A DNA stretch of 11,570 nt from JBEKHI01 sp050012355 (GTDB lineage: Bacteria; Actinomycetota; Actinomycetes; Streptosporangiales; Streptosporangiaceae): the NCBI GenBank assembly GCA_050012355.1, contig JBEKHI010000277.1, positions 1 through 11,570 on the forward strand, written 5' to 3'. Shown piece by piece: positions 6,757-11,570 of this stretch. The position numbers and the translations under genes are program-made. The stretch's first letter is position 1. Each line of letters begins with the position of its first letter. The notes beneath the pieces are model-generated. The model was not told where the DNA came from. It saw nothing but the letters and a program-made list of their open reading frames with translations, and did not search any database.

Positions 6757-7560
6757 GTGCGACAGCGCCCACACCGCCTGCTTTCGATAGCCAGCACGCC
6801 CTCCGCGGATGCCGCCGTTCGGCCAGGCATCGCGAGACAGTACGACAGAACTAGACAGCCCACGATGGTGCTGGCCCTGCTTGTCGTGGTGGTCCTGGTG
6901 GATCAGACAGCCAAGTGGTGGGCCTGGCGGCACATCCCGTGGGCCAGGATCAACTCCGGCGGCGACATCCTCGTCGGACGCACGATCGGCACGTGGTACA
7001 CCGCGCCGGTAACCGGCGCGGTGCTCGACCTGCTGGACTTCGGGCTGCTGAGCATCGCCCTGCTGATCCTGGCGCACTGCCGGGCGCCGGCCATCGTCCG
7101 CGTCCCGGGTGCCCTGATGACCGGCGGATGGGCCAGCAATCTGCTGGACCGGCTGGGATTCCACTACTGGACCGCGCCGGGCAGCGTGCGCGGCGTGGTC
7201 GACTTCATCCACATCGGCCCGCACTACTACAACGTCGCGGACTGCTTCATAATCGGCTGCACACCGGTGTTCCTGCTGGCAGCCGGCTATCACGGCGGGC
7301 GGACTATCATGCACTCCCAGCCGCGGTCGGCCGCCTCGCAGCCCGCTCGCAGCTGGGCGCGCACCCAGTTGCGGATCCCGGCGCTGGCCAGCGCGGGCCT
7401 GGCCCTGGTCGTCGCGCTCGGCGCGGCCAACTACGGCGGCGTGAACGCCGCGCCCCGCCGGACGCCGCATCTTGAGACCGACCGTACGGTTCCGTGCCTG
7501 CTGGCCAACGTCGAGGTGTCCAGGACCGGCACGCCTCGCTCGCTGCACGGAAGGTGTTGA
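6757..7560 (+). CDS. lspA: LspA-like signal peptidase II paralog with C-terminal extension
   Basis: This is an integral membrane aspartyl peptidase of the lipoprotein signal peptidase family, which cleaves signal peptides of diacylglyceryl-modified prolipoproteins. Motifs occur in order: DQTAKWW (49-55), a changed NSGGDI (66-71) where NxGxxF is usual, GGWASNLLDR (123-132), GVVDFIH (146-152) and YNVADCF (158-164). The predicted catalytic pair is Asp131 and Asp162. Hydrophobic segments lie at about 38-48, 88-106, 112-130 and 163-177. After about 30 polar residues there is a fifth at about 206-225, then a tail ending HGRC. Usual LspA is about 160-200 residues with four helices, so the 267 (or 231) residues here are long. 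GTG 6757 suits the promoter; ATG 6865 gives the more usual LspA N-terminus (MVLALLVVVV), and I cannot decide between them. It is not next to ileS or rluD, so it is probably a second copy; substrate unknown. Confidence 0.8.
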   Translation: MRQRPHRLLSIASTPSADAAVRPGIARQYDRTRQPTMVLALLVVVVLVDQTAKWWAWRHIPWARINSGGDILVGRTIGTWYTAPVTGAVLDLLDFGLLSIALLILAHCRAPAIVRVPGALMTGGWASNLLDRLGFHYWTAPGSVRGVVDFIHIGPHYYNVADCFIIGCTPVFLLAAGYHGGRTIMHSQPRSAASQPARSWARTQLRIPALASAGLALVVALGAANYGGVNAAPRRTPHLETDRTVPCLLANVEVSRTGTPRSLHGRC

Positions 7561-7566
7561 GTTCCT

Positions 7567-7589
7567 GGGGTTGAGGCCCCATGAACCCC
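7567..7589 (+). terminator. Hairpin after the LspA-like gene
   Basis: Six bases after the TGA, GGGGTT (7567-7572) pairs with AACCCC (7584-7589) over an 11-base loop. A second small stem, CCACG-TTGA-CGTGG, follows at 7609-7622. Neither has a T tract, as is common for actinobacterial terminators. This is probably the transcript end. Confidence 0.4.
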
Positions 7590-7630
7590 TCTGGGCCAGC
7601 CTGGTCGCCCACGTTGACGTGGCGCGACGC

Positions 7631-7692
7631 TCCACATCAACGCGGGCGGCGCCCCGGCCCGCGCGTGCGAGCCGGCAGCCGGCCTGCTCGGA
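7631..7692. repeat. GC-rich repeat B, copy 1
   Basis: The 29 bases 7635-7663 are identical to 8005-8033. Similarity continues downstream in patches (GAGCCG, GGCCTGCT). The core contains CGCGGGC (7641-7647) and GCCCGCG (7657-7663), a 7-bp stem around a 9-base loop that itself holds GGCGCC. The flank before it also matches (GCTCCA, with a 2-base length difference). Confidence 0.65.
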
Positions 7693-7827
7693 AGCCGCTG
7701 TGTGTCCCGTTACCGGTGGCTTGCCTGCTGCGTATCCGGCGTTCCGTCGGCCGGGGCACCCGGGGTTCCTGTTGTGCAGAGTTTACCTGGGGCTGATGTT
7801 GTCTGCCCGGGACGCCTGACGACCCCA

Positions 7828-7876
7828 TCGATGTCCCATCGCTAGCGTGATAGCGCCATCGGTGGGCCATCCATGG
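7828..7876. repeat. Dispersed palindromic repeat A, copy 2
   Basis: This is the second copy of the element at 4341-4390, about 3.5 kb away. It is the better palindrome: CCCATCGCTAGCG pairs with CGCCATCGGTGGG at 10 of 13 positions around a TGATA loop, and CGCTA/TAGCG form an inner dyad. Confidence 0.6.
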
Positions 7877-8000
7877 GAGCCAGTGCCATTCGCATGGCTG
7901 TCCAGCATGACGCCTTTTGCCGAGGATGCGCTTCGCGGGTCCGGCCCACCGGACGCCGAAACCACAACCAAATCCACGATGCGTCCATATCGCAGCTAGC

Positions 8001-8072
8001 GCTCCATCAACGCGGGCGGCGCCCCGGCCCGCGTGCCCGAGACGATGGAGCCGCAGCACGGGCCTGCTTGCC
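8001..8072. repeat. GC-rich repeat B, copy 2
   Basis: This is the second copy of the 7631-7692 element, in the same orientation about 370 bp away. Bases 8005-8033 are identical to 7635-7663. The tail is some 10 bases longer (an extra segment around 8037-8046). Confidence 0.65.
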
Positions 8073-8244
8073 TTTTAACCTCTGACTGCCCACGATGTGT
8101 TATCGCGGGTGCTGGCGGCGAGGCCAGGTGACCTGCATCGCTGGCTGAGAGTGCCGGATCAGGGTTTTCCCGCGCTGGTCATCCAGCCTGGCGTCGCGCC
8201 AGCGCCGGATAATTCCCCAGCCAGCGTGGCCTCCAGCAACGAGA

Positions 8245-8297
8245 CAGGATGATGGTAACTAGCCGTCGCCACGCGATAGCTAGTTTCCGTCATCTTG
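8245..8297. repeat. Long imperfect inverted repeat
   Basis: GATGATGGTAACTAGC (8248-8263) and GCTAGTTTCCGTCATC (8279-8294) are reverse complements at 14 of 16 positions, with further pairing of the two bases at 8245-8246 to 8296-8297 and a 15-base spacer. The compensated length is well beyond the small hairpins elsewhere. It could be a structured RNA, a bidirectional terminator or a mobile-element remnant; nothing in the sequence decides. Confidence 0.5.
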
Positions 8298-8451
8298 CCG
8301 ACAGGCCAGTCCGGGCCGCCGGGCGGCACCGCAGGCTCGGGCATATCAGGCAAATTGCCGGGCGGTCGCCGGGAGATTCCCGAAAGTTAAACGGCAAGGC
8401 CTGACGTGCTAGGAATCCGCTATATCCGGGAGACGCGCTCCTGACACATGC

Positions 8452-8488
8452 CGGCGTACGGCGACAATCACGCATTCGCCGTACGCCG
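8452..8488 (-). terminator. Terminator hairpin of the arylsulfotransferase gene
   Basis: CGGCGTACGGCGA (8452-8464) and TCGCCGTACGCCG (8476-8488) form a perfect 13-bp stem with an 11-base loop. It begins 23 bases downstream of the reverse-strand stop codon at 8512-8514. There is no T tract, as is usual for high-GC Gram-positives. A dyad operator is the alternative, but no gene starts here. Confidence 0.7.
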
Positions 8489-8511
8489 ACGTTATGGCAG
8501 GGCGGAAACCG

Positions 8512-9726
8512 CTACCAGTTGAAGCGGTAGGCGCGGTAGGTGTTCACGCCGGACGGGAACTCGGCGTTGAACAGCAGCGTGCCCTTGCTGTTGAAGGTGG
8601 AGAAGTACGGCAGCGCGCCCCAGCCGACCTGCAGGTCGCCGTTGGCGAGGGTCTGGCCGTTGCCCTGTGAGGTGGCGGACTCGTCCCCTGGCTGGTTCAC
8701 CGACTTGATCAGCGTGGCCACGTGGGTCTTGAAGTTGAGCTTCGCCGTCACGACCCTGCTGTAGGGCAACTCGGACAACACGTCCGTGCCCGAGTTGGCG
8801 GTACCGGCGGAGTCGTTGTCGAACCAGGTGTAGACGCCGTTACCGAGCGACTCGGGGTCGTGCTGCCAGGAGAAGATCTCGCCCGCCTCGTCGAGGACCT
8901 GCCCCTTGGCCGCCTCGATCTTGAACGAGCTGTCCTTGCCACCGATCTGCCACTCGATCTTGCCGGTGCGGGAGTTGACCTCGTAGGTGGTCCAGGTGTC
9001 GCGCGCGTCGATCAGCAGGTCGCCGTTAGTGTCCACCTTGACCGCGTTCAGGTGGAACCAGTCCCACGGGCTGCTGGCCGAGGTCGACAGCGGCTCCTCG
9101 CTCTGACTGAACGGAACGTGCTTGGCCGCATCCCAGCTGAACAGCACCTTGCCGGTCTTGATGTCGATCTCCTGGACGATGCCGTCGATCGTCTCCTGGT
9201 CGGACGCGCCGCCGATGGAGGTCAGGTTGGCGGTCTCTTCCTTGTAGGAGATCACCAGCGCCGTGTTCCACGGCGTGATCAGGAACTCGTGCCCGTCGGC
9301 CTCGTCGCCATCGCCCGCCTTGACCGTCGCGATCAGCTTGTAGTGGCTGTTGTAGATGTAGTCCTCGCCGCTGCTCAAGCCGCCGAGCCCGGTGCCCTGC
9401 CAGAAGGTCAGCACCTTCTGCCCGTCATAGGTCTGCACGCGGAAGTCCGCGTCTTCCTCACCAGAGGGAGCGGCGTGGAACCAGATCACCTTCTTGCCGT
9501 TGGGGCTGAGGATCTCCGCGCCGTTCGCGTAGGTCGAGGGGTCCCCGTACGGCGAGATGAAGATATCGCCGTCCTTCTCGGCCGCGCTCGAGTTGGTGAG
9601 CACGGTGACCGGCGGCGGGTTCAGCGTCGTTGTCGTGGCCTTCGCGGCCGTCGTCGCCGCCCCCGCCCCGGCCAGCGCGATCGCGGCGATTCCGGCGAGC
9701 GTGCCCGCAGCCCATCGCTTACCCAT
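8512..9726 (-). CDS. Secreted arylsulfotransferase-family protein (ASST, Arylsulfotran_2-like)
   Basis: The gene encodes 404 residues. An N-terminal signal peptide (KR at 3-4, hydrophobic Ala/Gly/Ile core to about 24, likely cut after AKA at 28-30) sends it out of the cell. The rest is a beta-propeller-like protein with many strand/turn repeats and the family marks DGHEF (144-148), SPWDWFHLNAV (219-229), GDLLIDAR (235-242), TGKIEWQIGGK (254-264), FSWQHD (285-290) and YTWFDND (299-305). In the ASST family, histidines and an arginine transfer sulfate between phenolic esters and phenols; His146, His225, Arg242 and His289 are the likely equivalents. In actinomycetes most such proteins have no known substrate, so the reaction is inferred from family. 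There is no lipobox cysteine, so it is not a substrate for the nearby LspA-like protein. A strong ribosome binding site supports the start, and the gene appears monocistronic. Confidence 0.9.
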   Translation of the reverse strand: MGKRWAAGTLAGIAAIALAGAGAATTAAKATTTTLNPPPVTVLTNSSAAEKDGDIFISPYGDPSTYANGAEILSPNGKKVIWFHAAPSGEEDADFRVQTYDGQKVLTFWQGTGLGGLSSGEDYIYNSHYKLIATVKAGDGDEADGHEFLITPWNTALVISYKEETANLTSIGGASDQETIDGIVQEIDIKTGKVLFSWDAAKHVPFSQSEEPLSTSASSPWDWFHLNAVKVDTNGDLLIDARDTWTTYEVNSRTGKIEWQIGGKDSSFKIEAAKGQVLDEAGEIFSWQHDPESLGNGVYTWFDNDSAGTANSGTDVLSELPYSRVVTAKLNFKTHVATLIKSVNQPGDESATSQGNGQTLANGDLQVGWGALPYFSTFNSKGTLLFNAEFPSGVNTYRAYRFNW

Positions 9727-9733
9727 CAGTTAG

Positions 9734-9739
9734 CTCCTC
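9734..9739 (-). promoter_or_regulatory. Ribosome binding site of the arylsulfotransferase gene
   Basis: On the reverse strand GAGGAG lies seven bases before ATG 9726. It is the clearest Shine-Dalgarno sequence in the window and contrasts with the leaderless starts of the forward genes. Confidence 0.8.
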
Positions 9740-9778
9740 GTGTCACCCCGGTCCCCGTACGGAACCAGGCCGCATGAA

Positions 9779-9784
9779 ACTATA
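9779..9784 (-). promoter_or_regulatory. Candidate -10 box for the arylsulfotransferase gene
   Basis: TATAGT on the reverse strand fits TANNNT and lies in a short AT-rich patch, implying a 5' leader of about 45 bases. No clear -35 hexamer is seen. Confidence 0.35.
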
Positions 9785-10151
9785 TCGATCGGCTTGGTCG
9801 GGTTTACGCCTTCCCCCTGAACGACACACATCACTCCGCCCGGGCAGCCCGCCTCACCCTGGCGCGCCCGGTTGACCGAAGCCGCAGCGAACCCAGACCA
9901 AGCGGCGACCATCAAGCAAAGCCCGGCCCGTCCAGGGATGGTCCCGATAACGGCGCGGGGCCGCGGGCAGGCCGGGATCCGTTGCCGTGCTTTCCGACCC
10001 CAGGAAGCACGACGCCGCCCGATGGACACTTCTCCCGGGTTCGTGCACCTTGAGTGGGTGCCATAACCGGACATTGCGGACCGACGAGGTGCACCAAGCC
10101 GGGACAAGTGCGCAGCCGCCACCCCGCGAGCTTGGCCCCACTCCCGACTGG
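9785..10151. other. Intergenic stretch with no recognisable gene
   Basis: Open frames cross this stretch on both strands but none has a recognisable domain, signal peptide or ribosome binding site. A reverse frame that reads through it derives its only meaningful part from the HINT fragment further on. It contains the inverted repeat at 10037-10100. Confidence 0.5.
10037..10100. repeat. Imperfect inverted repeat with GTGCAC cores
   Basis: GGGTTCGTGCACCT (10037-10050) and AGGTGCACCAAGCC (10087-10100) are reverse complements at 12 of 14 positions, with a 36-base spacer. It sits about 50 bases from the toxin/recombinase junk and could be a recombinase-related site or an element end; this is speculative. 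Confidence 0.35.
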
Positions 10152-10292
10152 GGGTGCGCAGGTGGGTGCCGTATTTCAGCGACCCGGCCTTGACCCAGCG
10201 GCCGCCGCCGTCACCAGCGGGGACCCAGAACAGGTGGTTCGAGGTGGTGTCGATCACCGAGGTCCCGCGGCCGGTGCGGACCTTCAGGTCAT
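10152..10292 (-). pseudogene. Orphan fragment of a polymorphic-toxin HINT domain
   Basis: Read on the reverse strand this gives DLKVRTGRGTSVIDTTSNHL and on to FWVPAGDGGGRWVKAGSLKY, GTHLRTPS. It matches the HINT domain of the gene at the right edge (11411-11551) with about 14 mismatches in 141 bases by eye, so about 90% identity. Homology starts and stops sharply at both ends. There is no N-terminal catalytic cysteine segment, no VHNC end and no toxin tip, so this is a relic, probably of a tandem toxin cassette or a recombination donor. The right end abuts a recombinase remnant on the other strand. Confidence 0.82.
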
Positions 10293-10500
10293 CGCCGCGC
10301 TCACCACCAGCCAGATCACCAGCCACGGCGACAGCGAGGACGTCACCATCCAGCTCGGCCAGCACAACATCCCCGTCCCCGCCCCGCAGGCTACTGATCA
10401 CGCTCGCCGCCGAAGGCAAGCCCTACGCCGACACCGGAACGCCCCGGGACCCGAAATGGCTGTTCTCGGGACAACCGCCCGGAAGGCCGATGGCTGACCA
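10291..10500 (+). pseudogene. Remnant of a tyrosine recombinase (integrase) catalytic domain, frameshifted
   Basis: Frame 1 from 10291 reads IAALTTSQITSHGDSEDVTI and continues QLGQHNIPVPAP. The sense then moves to frame 2 at about 10382, giving RRLLITLAAEGKPYADTG, then DPKWLFSGQPPGRPMADQ. The joined sequence resembles the middle of actinobacterial tyrosine recombinases, where a beta-hairpin (xxLGxxxVPVPxP) precedes a helix and WLFPGxxPGRP, followed by the HxxR motif. The arm-binding part, the catalytic Arg before it and the HxxR/Tyr after it are missing. The frameshift is near 10383-10391. About 135 bases after it, up to 10635, hold nothing I recognise. The family call is from memory of sequence pattern only. 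Confidence 0.55.
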
Positions 10501-10635
10501 GGAGCACAGGGGTGACGAGATTCCTGACAAGCCGGCGATTACGGTCTACGCCAGTTAAGTCGAACGGGATTCATCGCCGACGGACCCCTTCTCCATCCGC
10601 CCATAGGCAACGAACCGACAGTGTGTTCCGCCACC

Positions 10636-10956
10636 CTAAACTACTTCACAGGTCAGCGTTACCAGAAATCCCGCACTCTGACGGCGCATGACTTCCTGGG
10701 CTGCCCGCACTACGGATCGTCCCGCAAACTGTTCTCCTGACTCATCGGCAGCACGCTCGACATACCAATTTTCATATGTAGGACGAAAGTCTCCATTTGC
10801 CGCTCTGCGCCAGAAGTCCCCACCTAGGACCACCACTCCGGTACCATCCAAGCTCTCTAGAACCTACCGTGCATCTGCCCGGGAAAACGCTATCTCGTGG
10901 ATATGCTGCCCTAGAGAAATCCCCTTGCTTCGCAAATCAGTCGGAAGAAACGTCAT
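10636..10956 (-). pseudogene. Imm40-like immunity gene with an in-frame stop codon
   Basis: From ATG 10956 the frame reads MTFLPTDLRSKGISLGQHIH, EIAFSRADAR, then TAG (10864-10866, codon 31), then VLESLDGTGVVVLGGDFWRR and on through TYENWYVERAADES, FAGRSVVRAAQEVM to CEVV and a stop at 10636. Read through the TAG it makes a 106-residue protein, normal for an immunity protein. The pattern (KGISL; AFSRADA; LESLDGTGVVVLGGDFW; YENWYVE; RSVVRA) fits the Imm40 family as I remember it. It lies 13 bases after the frame-corrected stop of the toxin, where a cognate immunity gene belongs. GGTGA upstream may serve as ribosome binding site. One change (TAG for CAG, AAG or GAG) explains the break. A restart at TTG 10851 is possible but would lose the N-terminal third. 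An assembly error is the alternative to decay. Confidence 0.7.
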
Positions 10957-10969
10957 CCATTGCTCACCG

Positions 10970-11570
10970 TCAGTGCAGTTCGAACTGTCGATGGTTTATC
11001 ATTCCCTCATTATCGATAATCCAATGGAATGCGCCCTCGTCATCTCCGTACCCGCCAGGAACTCGAACGTGAGTATAGAACTCCCCATCGCCGCTCATCG
11101 GTAGACACGTCATCGGGGGTTACAAAGCTCTTCGCTGATTCCGGGAAAGAGTGCCATTCACCCGGAGCTTTTGACATCTGCGCCCGGACCTTCGAAGTGT
11201 AACTGGTGCCCTCGAACGGATCGCAGTTGTGGACGAGAACCGGCGTCCCGATTGTGGCACCACTATACGTACTGCCGTTGCCTCTGCCGGGTTCGGCTAC
11301 AACGTAGAAGTAGTGGTCGTTGTTGCCGGGGACTGTGAGGTCCCACATCCAGCGATCCGGCTGGGCTGGGACCCAGCCGCCGGTCACCACCGCGTTGCCG
11401 GTGCCGGACGGGGTGCGCAGGTGGGTGCCGCACTTCAGCGAACCCGCCTTCACCCACCGGCCGCCGCCGTCACCGCCGGGAACCCAGAACAGGTGATTCG
11501 AGGTGGTGTCGATCACCGAGGTCGTGCGGCCGGCTCGGACCTTCAGGTCATACAGTTCCGTATCGTGATG
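10970..11570 (-). pseudogene. C-terminus of a polymorphic toxin: HINT pretoxin domain plus frameshifted toxin tip, partial
   Basis: The reverse frame is open from the window edge: HHDTELYDLKVRAGRTTS, VIDTTSNHLFWV (the TxxNH block of HINT domains), further strands, and TPVLVHNC ending at 11223. HINT domains self-cleave at such an Asn-Cys end to free the toxin. The tip begins DPFEGTSYTSKVRAQMSK, APGEWHSFPESAKSF, TPDDVST. The frame then runs into a nonsense tail stopping at 11040. Skipping one base (11099) restores sense: MSGDGEFYTHVRVPGGYG, EGAFHWIIDNEGMINHRQFELH-like, ending at TGA 10970-10972. This matches a tip pattern I recall from RHS-type toxins (GGDGxxRTxxxxPGxY, then VFEWIxxxDGxxNHRxF). 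Its activity is unknown to me. The tip is less GC-rich than the HINT part. The bulk of the protein lies outside the window. The GTG at 11516 is not a real start. Confidence 0.8.

Larger units (their letters stand above)
7561..8451. other. Gene-poor repeat-rich stretch between LspA-like gene and arylsulfotransferase gene
   Basis: I find no convincing gene on either strand. The open frames present lack recognisable domains, have no ribosome binding site, and run straight through the repeats. The region holds repeat A (7828-7876), two copies of repeat B (7631-7692 and 8001-8072), hairpins after the LspA-like gene and a long imperfect dyad at 8245-8297. Both neighbouring transcripts (forward and reverse) end toward it, so it is a convergent intergenic region in which inserted DNA is tolerated. 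Confidence 0.6.

Noticed and set aside
7637..8059. 140-residue reverse frame across the repeat stretch
   Set aside because: It translates repeats A and B into low-sense sequence; the same repeat A gives similar peptides at 4341-4390, which is a sign of non-coding repeats.
8134..8230. TPP-riboswitch-like words (CTGAGA, GGATAAT, CCAGCG)
   Set aside because: The spacing is too long, the ACCTGATC core is absent and no forward gene follows within reach.
9730..10419. 229-residue reverse frame upstream of the arylsulfotransferase gene
   Set aside because: Only its HINT-like part (10152-10292) is meaningful; the rest is random-looking and includes the recombinase remnant read backwards.
10688..11104. 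Forward 138-residue frame opposite the toxin/immunity pair
   Set aside because: It is antisense to sequence that makes family-like sense on the reverse strand, and has no recognisable domain.
1..11570. CRISPR arrays, tRNA and rRNA genes
   Set aside because: No regularly spaced direct repeats, cloverleaf-like segments or rRNA-like blocks were seen on either strand by eye.

Overview
The window is high-GC DNA (roughly 70% G+C by eye, more AT-rich at some promoters and in the last ~600 bases). Codons end mostly in G or C, and several genes appear to start at or within a few bases of a TANNNT -10 box. Together with the protein families present, this points to an actinomycete chromosome. I cannot name the genus.

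Layout. (1) 1-4265: the end of a Wadjet type III operon. It holds the C-terminus of a JetB-type (TIGR02678-like) winged-helix protein, overlapping by ATGA a complete JetC-type (TIGR02680-like) SMC/Rad50-like ATPase. The JetD-type nuclease subunit that would be expected next is not there. (2) 4266-7560: three forward single genes, each with its own promoter: a crotonase-fold protein lacking both canonical catalytic glutamates; an AAA+ ATPase with a DUF234/PD-(D/E)XK-like C-terminus behind a striking double-palindrome operator; and an LspA-like (signal peptidase II) membrane protein with an extra C-terminal segment. The last two promoters share the same half-operator in the same register over their -10 boxes. 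(3) 7561-8511: almost 1 kb without a convincing gene, holding two families of interspersed repeats (one also present at 4341-4390) and several hairpins. (4) 8512-9726, reverse strand: a secreted arylsulfotransferase-family protein with a good ribosome binding site and a terminator hairpin. (5) 9727-11570: a graveyard of accessory DNA. On the reverse strand the window edge cuts into a polymorphic toxin: a HINT pretoxin domain ending in VHNC, then a short toxin tip broken by a +1 frameshift. Thirteen bases later follows an Imm40-like immunity gene broken by an in-frame TAG. Further on there is a ~90% identical 141-bp fragment of the same HINT domain, abutting a frameshifted remnant of a tyrosine recombinase on the opposite strand.

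How it fits together. Region 1 is a plasmid/phage defence system (SMC-like plasmid restriction), probably incomplete or rearranged at its 3' end. Region 5 is a decayed contact-dependent or secreted toxin-immunity module, in which both partners need only one small correction each to read full length. The 5193-6748 segment suggests a small regulon in which the ATPase and the LspA paralog answer to one regulator. The most useful points for follow-up are the double lesion in the toxin/immunity pair, the HINT/recombinase chimera, and the shared palindromic operator.
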